Assembly (NCBI GenBank): GCA_020698575.1
Contig: CM036242.1
Location: forward strand, 7,448,624 to 7,512,623
DNA length: 64,000 nucleotides
Source of the DNA: Bostrychus sinensis
Taxonomy: Eukaryota; Chordata; Actinopteri; Gobiiformes; Eleotridae
Direction: 5' to 3'
Both the position numbers and the translations under genes were made by a program. Positions 33,501-45,472 of the stretch are shown one piece after another (positions within the stretch are counted from its first letter, which is position 1; each line of letters opens with the position of its first letter). The notes under the pieces were generated by a model, which was not told the origin of the DNA, ran no database searches, and worked only from the letters and a program-made list of their open reading frames with translations.

Positions 33501-35020
33501 CAATGAAGAAACACTGCCACTCCACACTTATCTAGCCCATTTTACCTGATGGCCTAATTTACCAACTTTGTCAATATATTAATTAAAAACAAAACAAAAG
33601 TACAGTTACATAATGAGTACAGATGAACTGGTTTGACTCATCCCTCTCTTCTTAACTGTCAAATATTAGCTCCTGTCTATAATATTATGTGCGCTGGGGA
33701 TAAGAGCTCGGTGTGAGACTCCCGTCAGCAGAGAGGAGCTTTACTCTGATTCACTCGTTAACAAACACAGCACCACAGCTCATCACACGCTCTTACAGCT
33801 CGGCTCAGAGAGGCTGGATTTCACACAGTCCACAGCATTAGTGCACAGTTATTAGTCAGAGAAAAACTCTCCACTCAGACAGTCACTCTCAAACTGTGGA
33901 GAGAATGTAAATGACTTATGTAATCAAACACACATGCACAGCAAAAAATGTACAGTCAGCTCTTCATAACTCAGATGATAAGTGTAAGTGTAAAATATTC
34001 AGTATTATCTGTCATGTTCAGCAAGTTTCATTTACACTTAGATCAGGAAGGATAAAGACGTTAACTGGCTAACGGTAGATAAACAAAAACTCCACATATT
34101 GCTCTACGTCTGTGGAAATTTTTGTGTATTTATGCTAAGTGTTTATAAAATAATCATAATATGAAAGTAATTTTGATAGGGAAATGCACAGGGAACGCTC
34201 AGGTCACACTCGGGCGACGTTCTTTCAGTGATCTTAATGTTTTTGTAGCTAACTTTGTCCGTCTTGTGATTTTCTGATTAACGTTAGCTTAGCCCACAAT
34301 CTTATTTTGAAAGACGGAAACAAGGCACCGGGTGTGAAAATTTGTGAACGTAAATATTCCAGCCTTAAATTAGAGCCAATCACAAGTGAAAAATCCAACA
34401 AATAAGGCCAAAAAATGCCAGAAAGGTGAGTGTGTCCTCGGACGATAGCGCTATTTCATACGGCCACAATAAAATATTTGTAAAAGAAACTATCCAACCA
34501 ATATATCATTTTAAACAAAAGAAAATGTACTTTTATTTTATACAATTTGCATCAATGAAGATATTAAATGATAAATAAATATTGTAAGGGTAAATCAATA
34601 AACTTCCAAAATCCTTACACTTCTTGCTTGCACTGTTAGCTTACTGAAATCCAATATAGGTTTTAACAACTGTGCTATTTCTTTTACTATTGCTATGGTT
34701 ACAAAATAGTATGGAATAAATGCAGTTTTGTTGTGTTTCTGGGTATAATATTAGACCTGGATCTCAAGTCGGTCATGGCCACCATTTTCAGCTGAATTTG
34801 CTGGAAAGAATTGAAAGAAAACATTCTCATTAGTGACTTTGTATTGGGAGATACATACAGTGTTTATCTGGCCCTTGAGTACTTGAGGGGGAAAAAAATG
34901 TAAAATACTGTATTGTGCTTAACCACTGAGCATTAAAAAAAAAATCTATACAACTCTATAATTTTGAGAATCCAAGTCATAAGAGCAAAAACCATCATCC
35001 AGACGTTACATACCACATCA
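33501..35020. other. No gene recognised
   Basis: 33620-33930 is ordinary sequence, 34080-34480 contains GCTAACGTTAGC-type words and looks repeat-derived, and the rest is AT-rich. No boundary or exon is supported. Confidence 0.35.
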
Positions 35021-35056
35021 TGAGATTGTTTACAGTAGTTGCTGTAAACAATCTCA
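35021..35056. repeat. Perfect 15-bp inverted repeat with 6-nt spacer
   Basis: TGAGATTGTTTACAG and CTGTAAACAATCTCA separated by TAGTTG. Confidence 0.9.
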
Positions 35057-35776
35057 ACAGCACTGACTCTACTAAATATGAGGTATGTGACACATCTGTG
35101 TGGAAAAGCTATATACAATCAGCTTTACTGGAGCATTAACTAGACTTTGTACATAACAGTCGTGTCCTTTTTTATTTGCAATAGGCAGGACGGAGTTAAT
35201 ATTAGCCCACTTTCTATTGGGCCATGTATATCTACATATAAATATTTGCTCCAGATGGCAGATCCTTCAGCCAAAATGAATTGAAATGTTCCAATGTAGT
35301 GATATGGTGCAGATCCAGTCAACAGGGCACATTTTGAGAGCTGTTCTTATGTTATACTATTTTGGTAACCCCTCCACTCTGACACTCACACTAAAGATGC
35401 ACTTTTCTGATTGGATGATAAAGTATCCTTACCCACAATGCTGTGCACCATCATGTATTACTGAAACAAGAGCAGACAGTGAGAAAACCTTTCCAATTCA
35501 AGTGGATCTATCTGACGATTACACCCATAGTTCCTCTTCAGCTGGAGTTTACAATTAATTTCACTTTGAGCTGGCAGCTCCTGACAGCCGGGACAAAAGA
35601 CTTTTTTACAGTATATTGAGACAGATTGGCCAGGAGTGCTGCTGCCACCTATGGACATTAGTTTGGCCCCTCAGTCCCAATCCCACTGCACAGTCATGAT
35701 GCTGAACTTATGGTTTAGGCATCTCAGAGTCATATTCTTACCCTCTATATAATATTCCAGGCAACTCCAACTGGAA

Positions 35777-35990
35777 GTGTACATAAAGCCTACTCACACA
35801 GCTCAGTACCTGGTATTTGATTCAAACCACCCACGACAGCATAAACTCAGGTGATCAGGACACCCAAACTGGGCCTTCTACAAATCCCAAACAGAAAAGA
35901 AAAAATAAAAATGAAAAAGACAGAAAAGAACCAGAGCCAAAAAGGACCAACATTGTTATTCCTTATGTAACTGGCCTGTCTGAAAAGTTT
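35777..35990 (+). pseudogene. Penelope-like retroelement fragment
   Basis: 35777-35851 translates VYIKPTHTAQYLVFDSN then HPRQHKLR before a stop, matching the KPTHT-x-QYL-x-F-x-S-x-HP pattern that follows the reverse transcriptase core of Penelope-like elements. In another frame 35943-35990 reads RTNIVIPYVTGLSEKF, the IPYV-x-G-x-SEK motif that lies further downstream in the same proteins. The two are in different frames with an A-rich stretch between, so the copy is decayed. Class is inferred from motif order; the endonuclease is not seen. Confidence 0.55.
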
Positions 35991-36065
35991 TACTCAGGCC
36001 AATTAACATCAGAACGAGCAGTTTAACCTTTCTCCACCTTTATCCCTATGACACAATCAAATGCA

Positions 36066-36620
36066 CCAGTACAGACTGCCGTAGAAAATGATTTAATAAT
36101 GGATAATACTTTTTTTTTCATGGTTACAAAGATTAAATTCAGTCCTCGCCATACATTACAAAAAAAAACCTTTAATGCCAGTTTTCTTTTTTTTTTTCAA
36201 AATATGTCAAATATTTTCTCTCTCTCTCTGTAAGTGCAAAACTCTGTAAATGCAACTTATTATTAATGTTATTATTATTTTAATTTTTTTTTATTTGTTT
36301 GGTTTCTTTTTTTTGTGTGTTTTTTGTTTTTTTGTTTTTTTGCTTGTTTTTTGGTGGATTATCAGAGCTTGGGAGTGTCAAAAATTTGCATCATGATTGA
36401 ATTTATTACATTTTTCATTTTTGGGTAGTGTCAGATAAACAGTTTTTAGTCACACCTTTACCCCTAATTTGCAAAAAAAAAAAAAAAAAAAAAAAATGCA
36501 CTAATAAAGACTGCCATAGAAACATTATCAAATATTGGATCAGTCAAACTTTTTTTTTTTTCGTGGTTACAATGACTAGCTTCAGTCCTCACCATGCATA
36601 GCAAAATTCATTCTGTTTTT
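36066..36620 (+). repeat. Two diverged direct copies about 430 bp apart
   Basis: 36066-36170 and 36499-36620 share the order ACTGCC-TAGAAA, a poly-T run, TGGTTACAA-GA, TTCAGTCCTC-CCAT and CAAAA. The intervening region is T-rich (36280-36360) and ends in a 24-base A run (36473-36496). Likely an old duplication within the retroelement 3' region. Confidence 0.55.
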
Positions 36621-36659
36621 GAAGTTTAACCCCTGCAGCTAATGGTCTCTAGGTGCCTT

Positions 36660-36815
36660 TTATCCATTTCAGACAAAGAGAATTTAGTTTCAGCTCTCTT
36701 ACCACTTTCATTTCAGGACTGGCAAAACCTCTTGGATGAGAGGTGAAACATCCAGATGACTTCTTTTGAAACATTTTGTTGTGAGCCTGGATGACTGAGA
36801 GTCTTCACAGAAATT
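36660..36815 (+). mobile_element. Retroelement 3' region with a GGATGAGAGGTGAAAC motif
   Basis: Contains CTTGGATGAGAGGTGAAACA (36731-36750), CCAGATGAC and GCCTGGATGACTGAGAG then TCTTCACAGA. Fragments of the same phrase set occur at 305-350, 32545-32720 and 62145-62210. GATGAG..GAAAC resembles the conserved core of a hammerhead ribozyme, which Penelope-like elements are known to carry, but the match is imperfect. Confidence 0.35.
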
Positions 36816-37485
36816 GTCTATACAGCTATATATCATCAAGGCTCCTCTTTACATAAAACATATGCCCACATTTACATACAGGTTCTCATTAGTCTGTAAG
36901 AGTTATCACTTATTAAAATGTATAAAGGTCATGTGTGGCCCTGAGGTGTGGTTAGCAACACTTAGTTCATTAAACATGGATGAGGTTTGACAGATGATAC
37001 AAATGACAGTGAAGTAATGACATGCAAGGATTGTTGTGAAGTATTAAAAATGTATTAAGAATATTTAGCAATGCTGTTTTTCTTTTTATTAATGTTGTGA
37101 CAAATAACAAATAACCAAATGTGGAAACTAAACCTTCGTTTGGTTGCACTGTAAAAGTAATAAAGGGGATCAAAAGTGTATGTAGCCTTTGGAACGCACA
37201 TGAAACATGAAACACAAGGAGCTAAGGTGGAGGCGTAGATAGTAAATATTTATTAAATACAAACCTTTTTAGTCTGGTGTACCTCCTGGGTTTTTGTTAT
37301 ACCATAAATACTCATACGTGTTGATGTTTTTGTATGTGTGTTTGTTTTGCTTTGTTTTGTTTTTTTTGTTTTTTTTTATACATAAATGGTCATTTAAAAC
37401 TTCTGTGTTTATTAGAACAAAGACATTTTATACCTACTTTATTGTATAATGCTAATTCCCCTGTATTTTTTAAAACTCAAATTAA
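36816..37485. other. No gene seen
   Basis: AT-rich sequence with T/GTTT-rich patches at 37330-37380. No transposon end or exon recognised. Confidence 0.4.
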
Positions 37486-37502
37486 ATAATAATAATAATA
37501 AA

Positions 37503-38650
37503 TATAGCCGCAAGCGGCAATCATAGGCCCTCGCCCGCCGCGACCCGGAGCTGTGCCAGATTTACTAAACTTGCTGCATTTGGCTCTGTAGAAATTTACC
37601 AAATGTGACATAATTTTGTGGTCCATAGGATTACATTGTGTAGGATTCCCATTCAAATTTAAAGATAGGTTTTCTGTTGTTGCCACGGAAACACAGTTAG
37701 AGTTAGAACATAGGTCCCATTGACTTTTTTTGTTGCTGGGATGAGACGTACATGTGTGCCAAATTTTGCACATTTATGATGAACTAAATTTTTTCTGTTG
37801 CATTAAAGATTTATAGTGTTTTCCCATTAGAATAAAATGGGGGGTTTCAATCATTGCCATGGCAACACCATCAAAAAAATGACATAGGTCTCATTGGCTT
37901 TTTTGATCAGGGTGACATAACAGAATTTTCTGCCAAATTTCGTACATTTCTAAAAAAGTAATTTTTTTGCGTGCCATATAAATATTTGCTTCATTCTGTA
38001 GGGGGCGCTAACTCACCAAATTTTATTTCTTCTTTCTAAATGGATCAAAGACTGGGAGGTTAATAAGTGTTTCAAATTTGAGGAAAATTGGAGTTCGCTT
38101 GCGCGAACTGTAGCATTTTATGTTTACGTAAAAATCAATAAAAATTTCGTAAAGTTTGCGGCTTCGCCGCATGAAAACCGTAAAAGATTCTACAAAAATT
38201 TGGATAACTTTTGATGCCACACTTCTCAAGATAAATTTCACCAAATTTGAGCACATTCGGATAAACGCCCCAGGAGGAGATAGAAAAAGTACGACGTGTA
38301 CAAAAACTGCTGAGTCATGCTTTGGGATTTTTATTCCAATATGGATGACTTCCTGTTTGTCGTGCGGCATTGCCATAATAATATTTTTTACTTGTCCTGT
38401 CATAATGCATCTCTGTACCAAATTTGGTGATAATACGATGAAATTTTTTTTGACCGTACTCCCATAGGCGCAATGTTAAAAATATTTTGTGGTGGCGCTG
38501 TCGCGCCAAATTTTATTATTTGTTAATATGGTCTATATTAAAAATTAGCTTGCCACCAACCTGAATTTTGGGCAAATTTTTGGGCAAGTTCGTAAATGTT
38601 CACTGGGTGAAATTTGCGATACCGCATACAAACGAGAAAAAGAATAATAA
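37503..38650 (+). repeat. Array unit A, copy 1
   Basis: Begins with hairpin GCCGC-AA-GCGGC (37507-37518). Two internal modules start TTCCCATT at 37645 and 37821 and share GTTGCCAC/ATTGCCAT, AGGTCYCATTG and GCCAAATTT words, a 176-bp internal duplication. Further hairpins: AGTTCGC-TTGC-GCGAACT (38092-38109), TGCGGC-TTC-GCCGCA (38157-38171), GGCGC-TGTC-GCGCC near 38493. Plus-strand frame 38156-38467 (103 codons) and minus-strand frame 38421-38023 overlap; neither resembles a known protein. Confidence 0.85.
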
Positions 38651-39820
38651 TTAAAGCCGCAAGCGGCATTGGTAGGCCCTCGCCGGCCGCAACCGGAGCT
38701 GGAGCAGAGGAGAAACCATTTCGCCAAATTTTTGTTGGTACCTTTTGATAAAAAAACGGCAAAAAGCGTCCTAATACTCCACAGAACTGCATTGAATGTA
38801 ATTCCCATTGGAATAAAATGGGAGAATTCGACCATCGCCATGGCAACACCGAATGAAATACGACTTGGGTACCATTGGAATTTTTGATCAGGATGACATC
38901 AAGAATATTTGTGGCAAATTTGACAAATTTTCGTTCAATATAATTTTTTTTGTCCATACAGATTTTTGTTTCAGTCCCATTGGAATAAAATGGCAGGTTT
39001 TAGTCATCGCCATGACAACACAGTATAAAATATGACATGGGTCTCATTGGCTTTTGTGATCAGTGTCACATAAAGTAATTTTCTGCCAAGTTTCGTAAAT
39101 TTTTGAAAAACTAAATTTTTTACTGACCATATAAATATTTGTCTCATTCTGTAGGGGGCGCTATTGCGGCAAATTTCATTATTTCTTATTTAATGGGTTT
39201 AGGCTTGGAGGGTTTATGAGTGTTTAAAATTTGAGCCAAATCGGCATTAATATGTGCGAATTGTAGCAAATTGCAAGTATGGAGAAATCCATTTTTTTTT
39301 TGTAAAGTTTGCGGCTGCGCCGCACAAAAACCGTAAAACTTTTGCGAAGAATTTGGATAACTTTTAATGCCCCACTTCTGTAGATGATATAGAGCCATTT
39401 TGAGCTAATTCGGTGAAACGCCCAAGGAGGAGTTAGAAAAAGTACGACGCGTGCAAAATTGCTGACTCAGCACTTCGCAGATTTCAATCGTAAATTGCCG
39501 ACTTCCGGTTTGTCAGGGGGTGTGGCCATAATAATATTTTTTGTTTGGCTCCACCTCAGCAATGTGTATACCGAATTTGGTGGGTCTACGACAAACTTTA
39601 CGCTTGGCTGACTCCCATTGGCGCAATGTATTTTCATTTTTCCAGGGGGCGCTGTCGCGCCACTTTTGTAAGGTTCTGTATGGCACCTATATTAAAAAAA
39701 ATTTTCACGCACGCGTGAATTTTGGGCAAAATTTGGTGAGTTTTCATAAATGTTCAGGGGGTCAAATTAGCGATCCTTGCGCAGAAGAAAAATAAAGAAA
39801 GAATAAAAATAATAATAATT
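38651..39820 (+). repeat. Array unit A', diverged copy
   Basis: Same plan as unit A (GCCGCAAGCGGC start, two GTCCCATT/ATTCCCATTG modules 172 bp apart near 38802 and 38974, GGGGGCGCTGTCGCGCC near the end) but many substitutions. Followed directly by B', so A'-B' looks like one older composite element. Confidence 0.75.
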
Positions 39821-40340
39821 TTAGCAAAAACAATATATCCGTTTACATTATACACACAAATTATATATTTTCGGAAAGCTCTCGAGGTCCCCCACGTGTC
39901 CGTGGGGTCAAATGTCAATGACGAGCGCTTACGCGCTCGTCATTGACATTTGAGTGGACATCGCCCATTGACTTCCATTCATTTTCAGCCAATACAAGTA
40001 TGTGGCTTCCATACCTGAGGTATATATGATTGTGTAGGACTGGATGCCATGAGTGTGTACATGGGAAAGCGCTTCGCGCTTTGTTTTTGTGCGCTTCGCG
40101 CACTTATGAGTGGGCTTCGCCCACTTACTTCCATTGATTCTGAGCAAAAACAAGTATGTGGCGTCCATACCTGAGGTATATGTGTTTGTGTAGTACTTGT
40201 TGCCATGAGTGTGTACATGGCAAAGCGCTTTGCGCTTTGTTTTTGTGCGCTTCGCGCACTTTTGGGCAGTGCGCTTCGCGCACTGCTGTGCAGACACAAT
40301 AGGCCCTGCGCCACCCTTGGGGCTCGGGCCTAATAATAAT
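39821..40340 (+). repeat. Array unit B', diverged copy with 21-bp stem
   Basis: Contains a perfect 21-bp stem (39908-39928 with 39933-39953, loop TTAC), CCCCAC-GTGTCC-GTGGGG just before it, AAAGCGC-TTC-GCGCTTT, two GTGCGC-TTC-GCGCAC, AGTGGGC-TTC-GCCCACT, AAAGCGC-TTT-GCGCTTT and CAGTGCGC-TTC-GCGCACTG. A 170-bp block is duplicated internally (GTATGTGGC..CATACCTGAGGTATAT at 39997 and 40153). Ends GGGGCTCGGGCCTAATAAT. Confidence 0.8.
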
Positions 40341-41483
40341 AAATATAGCCGCAAGCGGCAATCATAGGCCCTCGCCCGCCGCGACCCGGAGCTGTGCCAG
40401 ATTTACTAAACTTGCTGCATTTCGCTCTGTAGAAATTTACCAAATGTGACAAAATTTTGTGGTCCATGGGATTCCCATTCAAATGTAATGATAGGTTTTC
40501 TGTTGTTGCCACGGAAACACAGTTAGAGTTAGAACATAGGTCCCATTGACTTTTTTTGTTGCTTGGGTGAGACGCACATGTATGCCAAATTTTGCACATT
40601 TATGATGAACTAAATTTTTTCTTCTGCATGGAGGATTTGTTGTGTTTTTCCATTAGAATAAAATGGGGGGGTTTCAATCATTGCCACGGCAACACCATCA
40701 AAAAAATGACATAGGTCTCATTGGCTTTTTTGATCAGGGTGACATAACAGAATTTTCTGCCAAATTTCGTACATTTCTAAAAAAGTAATTTTTTTGCGTG
40801 CCATATAAATATTTGCTTCATTCTGTAGGGGGCGCTAACGTGCCAAATTTTATTTCTTCTTTCTAAATGGATCAAAGACTGGGAGTTTAATAATTGTTTC
40901 AAATTTGAGGAAAATTGGAGTTCGCTTGCGCGAACTGTAGCATTTTATGTGTACGTAAAAATCGATAAAAATTTCGTAAAGTTTGCGGCTTCGCCGCATG
41001 AAAACCGTAAAAGATTCTACAAAAATTTGGATAACTTTTGATGCCACACTTCTCTTAATGAATTTGACCAAATTTGAGCACATTCGGATAAACACCCTAG
41101 GAGGAGATAGACAAAGTTCGAGGTGTACAAAAACTGCTGAGTCATGCTTTCGGATTTTGATTCCAATATGGCCGACTTCCTGTTTGTCGTGCGGCGTTGC
41201 CATAATAATATTTTTTACTTGTCCTGTCATAATGCATCTCTGTACCAAATTTGGTGATAATACGATGAAATTTTTTTTGACCGTACTCCCATAGGCGCAA
41301 TGTTAAAAAAAAATTGTGGTGGCGCTGTCGCGCCAAATTTTATTATTTGTTAATATGGTCTATATTAAAAATTAGCTTGCCACCAACCTGAATTTTGGGC
41401 AAATTTTTGGGCAAGTTCGTAAATGTTCACTGGGTGAAATTTGCGATACCGCATACAAACGAGAAAAAGAATAATAATAATAA
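40341..41483 (+). repeat. Array unit A, copy 2
   Basis: Full-length unit with the same hairpins and modules as copy 1. The 103-codon frame recurs at 40983-41294, but most differences from copy 1 change the residue, so it shows no sign of protein-level selection. Confidence 0.85.
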
Positions 41484-42636
41484 ATATAGCCGCAAGCGGC
41501 AATCATAGGCCCTCGCCCGCCGCGACCCGGAGCTGTGCCAGATTTACTAAACTTGCTGCATTTGGCTCTGTAGAAATTTACCAAATGTGACATAATTTTG
41601 TGGTCCATAGGATTACATTGTGTAGGATTCCCATTCAAATTTAATGATAGGTTTCTGTTGTTGCCACGGAAACACAGTTAGAGTTAGAACATAGGTCCCA
41701 TTGACTTTTTTTGTTGCTGGGGTGAGACGCACATGTGTACCAAATTTTGCACATTTATGATGAACTAAATTTTTTCTTCTGCATGGAGGATTTGTTGTGT
41801 TTTTCCATTAGAATAAAATGGGCGGTTTCAATCATTGCCACGGCAACACCTTAAAAAAAATAACATAGGTCTCATTGGCTTTTTTGATCAGGGTGACATA
41901 ACAGAATTTTCTGCCAAATTTCGTACATTTCTAAAAAAGTAATATTTTTGCGTGCCATATAAATATTTGCTTCATTCTGTAGGGGGCGGTAACGCGCCAA
42001 ATTTTATTTCTTTCTTCTAAATGGATCAAAGACTGGGATGTTAATAAGTGTTTAAAATTTGAGGAAAATTGGAGTTTGCTTGCGCGAACTGTAGCATTTT
42101 ATGTTTATGTAAAAATCGATAAAATTTTCGTAAAGTTTGTGGCTTCGCCGCATGAAAACCGTAAAAGAATCTACAAAAATTTTGATAACTTTTGATGCCA
42201 CACTTCTCAAGATAAATTTCACCAAATTTGAACACATTCGGATAAACGCCCCAGGAGGAGATAGAAAATGTACGACGTGTACAAAAACTGCTGAGTCATG
42301 CTTTCAGATTTTTATTCCAATATGGACGACTTCCTGTTTGTCGTGCGGCGTTGCCGTAATAATATTTTTTACTTGTCCTGTAATAATGCATCTCTGTACC
42401 AAATTTGGTGATAATACGATGAAATTTTTTTTGACCGTACTCCCATAGGCGCAATGTTAAAAAAAATTTGTGGTGGCGCTGTCGCGCCAATTTTTATTAT
42501 TTGTTAATATGGCCTATATTAAAAATTAGCTTGCCACCAACCTGAATTTTGGGCAAATTTTTGTGCAAGTTCGTAAATGTTTACTGGGTGAAATTTGCGA
42601 TACCGTGAAGTAAGAAGAAAAAGAATAAGAATAATA
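41484..42636 (+). repeat. Array unit A, copy 3
   Basis: Full-length unit, 1153 bp. Hairpin TGCGGC-TTC-GCCGCA is reduced to GTGGC-TTC-GCCGC, and the first stem of AGTTCGC is AGTTTGC, so some stems are decaying in this copy. Confidence 0.85.
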
Positions 42637-43784
42637 ATAAATATAGCCGCAAGCGGCAATCATAGGCCCTCGCCCGCCGCGACCCGGAGCTGTGCCAGAT
42701 TTACTAAACTTGCTGCATTTGGCTCTGTAGAAATTTACCAAATGTTTTGTGATCCATAGGATTACATTGTGTAGGATTCCCATTCAAATTTAATGATAGG
42801 TTTTCTGTTGTTGCCACGGAAACACAGTTAGAGTTAGAACATAGGTCCCATTGACTTTTTTTGTTGCTGGGGTGAGACGCAGATGTGTGCCAAATTTTGC
42901 ACATTTATGATGAACTAAATTTTTTCTGTTGCATTAAAGATTTATAGTGTTTTCCCATTAGAATAAAATGGGGGGTTTCAATCATTGCCACGGCAACACC
43001 ATAAAAAAAATGACATAGGTCTCATTGGCTTTTTTGATCAGGGTGACATAACAGAATTTTCTGCCAAATTTCGTACATTTCTAAAAAAGTAATTTTTTTG
43101 CGTGCCATATAAATATTTGCTTCATTCTGTAGGGGGCGCTAATGTGCCAAATTTTATTTTTTCTTTCTAAATGGATCAAAGACTGGGATGTTAATAAGTG
43201 TTTCAAATTTGAGGAAAATTGGAGTTCGCTTGCGCGAACTGTAGCATTTTATGTTTACGTAAAAATCGATAAAATTTTCGTAAAGTTTGTGGCTTCGCCG
43301 CATGAAAACCGTAAAAGATTCTACAAAAATTTTGATAACTTTTGATGCCACACTTCTCAAGATAAATTTGACCAAATTTGAGCACATTCGGATAAACGCC
43401 CTAGGAGGAGATATAAAACGTACGACGTGTACAAAAACTGCTGAGTCATGCTTTCGGATTTTTATTCCAATATGGACGACTTCCTGTTTGTCGTGCAGCG
43501 TTGCCGTAATAATATTTTTTACTTGTCCTGTCATAATGCATCTCTGTACCAAATTTGGTGATAATACGATGAAGTTTTTTTTGACCGTACTCCCATAGGC
43601 GCAATGTTAAAAAAAAATTGTGGTGGCGCTGTCGCGCCAATTTTTATTATTTGTTAATATGGCCTATATTAAAAATTAGCTTGCCACCAACCTGAATTTT
43701 GGCTAAATTTTTGTGCAAGTTCGTAAATGTTCACTGGGTGAAATTTGCAATACCGTGAAGTAAGAAGAAAAAGAATAAGAATAA
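42637..43784 (+). repeat. Array unit A, copy 4
   Basis: Full-length unit with a 10-bp deletion near 42744 (CAAATGTTTTGTGATCC). Shares the GTGGC variant and the TACCGTGAAGTAAGAAG end with copy 3, so copies 3, 4 and 5 form a sub-group. Confidence 0.85.
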
Positions 43785-44699
43785 TAAATATAGCCGCAAG
43801 CGGCAATCATAGGCCCTCGCCCGCCGCGACCCGGAGCTGTGCCAGGAGGATTTGTTGTGTTTTTCCATTAGAATAAAATGGGCGGTTTCAATCATTGCCA
43901 CGGCAACACCTTAAAAAAAATGACATAGGTCTCATTGGCTTTTTTGATCAGGGTGACATAACAAAATTTTCTGCCAAATTTCGTACATTTCTAAAAACGT
44001 AATTTTTTTGCGTGCCATATAAATATTTGCTTCATTCTGTAGGGGGCGCTAACGTGCCAAATTTGATTTCTTCTTTCTCAATGGATCAAAGACTGGGAGG
44101 TTAATAAGTGTTTCAAATTTGAGGAAAATTGGACTTCGCTTGCGCGAACTATAGCATTTTATGTTTACGTAAAAATCGATAAAAATTTCATAAAGTTTGC
44201 GGCTTCGCCGCATGAAAACCGTAAAAGATTCTACAAAAATTTGGATAACTTTTGATGCCACACTTCTCAAGATAAATTTCACCAAATTTGAGCACATTCG
44301 TATAAACGCCCTAGGATGAGATAGAAAAAGTACGATGTGTCCAAAAACTGCTGAGTCATGCTTTCGGATTTTTATTCCAATATATACGACTTCCTGTTTG
44401 TCGCGCGGCGTTGCCGTAATAATATTTTTTACTTGTCCTGTCATAATGCATCTCTGTACCAAATTTGGTGACAATACGATGACTTTTTTTTTTTACTTAC
44501 TCCCATAGGCGCAATGTTAAAAAAAATTTGTGGTGGCGCTGTCGCGCCAATTTTTATTATTTGGTAATATGGCCTGTATTAAAAATTAGCGTGCCACCAA
44601 CCTGAATTTTGGGCAAATTTTGGTGCAAGTTCATAAATGTTCACTGGGTGAAATTTGCGATACCGTGAAGTAAGAAGAAAAAGAATAATAAGAAGAATA
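43785..44699 (+). repeat. Array unit A, copy 5, internally deleted
   Basis: About 240 bp are missing right after GAGCTGTGCCAG: the sequence jumps to GAGGATTTGTTGTG, which in copies 2 and 3 lies in the middle of the unit. The rest is intact. Its 3' end joins unit B1. Confidence 0.85.
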
Positions 44700-45089
44700 A
44701 TATTCCTTACAATAACAATATAGCCGCTTTCGCGGCCACCTTGATATATATATTTTCGGAAAGCTCGCGCGCATTGCTACCTGTTCATGGGGGTCCTGAG
44801 TCACTGACGAGCACTATCGTGCTCGTCAGTGACTTATGCATGGGCTTCGCCCATTGAGCTACTTTAGCTCTGAACAATTATAAATATGCGTTTTTCCCAC
44901 CACATACCTATATGCACTGAAAGTGCACGATGCCATGAGTGTGTACGTGAGTGTTTGGTGAGGGATGAGCGCTTCGCGCTCTGTTTTACGTGCGCTTCGC
45001 GCACTTTTGGGGCAGTGCGCTTTGCGCACTGCTGTTCAATCACAATAGGCCCTGCGCCATCTCTGGGGGCTCGGGCCTAATAATAATAA
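44700..45089 (+). repeat. Array unit B, copy 1
   Basis: Eight perfect hairpins in about 390 bp: GCCGC-TTTC-GCGGC (44723-44736), a 15- to 16-bp stem with loop TATC (44799-44834), ATGGGC-TTC-GCCCAT, GAGCTA-CTT-TAGCTC, TGCACT-GAA-AGTGCA, GAGCGC-TTC-GCGCTC (44967-44981), GTGCGC-TTC-GCGCAC (44990-45004) and CAGTGCGC-TTT-GCGCACTG (45013-45031). Over a third of the unit is stem-loop. A 64-codon frame (44886-45080) persists in all four B copies but runs through the hairpins. Confidence 0.85.
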
Positions 45090-45472
45090 TATTCCTTACA
45101 ATAACAATGTAGCCGCTTTCGCGGCTACCACGATATATATATTTTCGGAAAGCTCGCGCGCATTGCTACCTGTTCATGGGGGTCCTGGGTCACTGACGAG
45201 CACTATCGTGCTCGTCAGTGACTTATGCATGGGCTTCGCCCATTGAGCTACTTTAGCTCTGAACAATTATAAATATGCGTTTTTCCCACCACATACCTAT
45301 ATGCACTGAAAGTGCACGATGCCATGAGTGTGTACGTGAGTGTTTGGTGAGGGATGAGCGCTTCGCGCTCTGTTTTACGTGCGCTTCGCGCACTTTTGGG
45401 GCAGTGCGCTTCGCGCACTGCTGTTCAATCACAATAGGCCCTGCGCCATCTCTGGGGGCTCGGGCCTAATAA
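45090..45472 (+). repeat. Array unit B, copy 2
   Basis: Near-identical to copy 1; the 64-codon frame is unchanged. The last hairpin has loop TTC instead of TTT. Confidence 0.85.

Noticed and set aside
38023..44474. Recurrent 103-codon plus and 132-codon minus frames in unit A
   Set aside because: They overlap each other, match no family, and most differences between copies change residues. They persist because the copies are similar.
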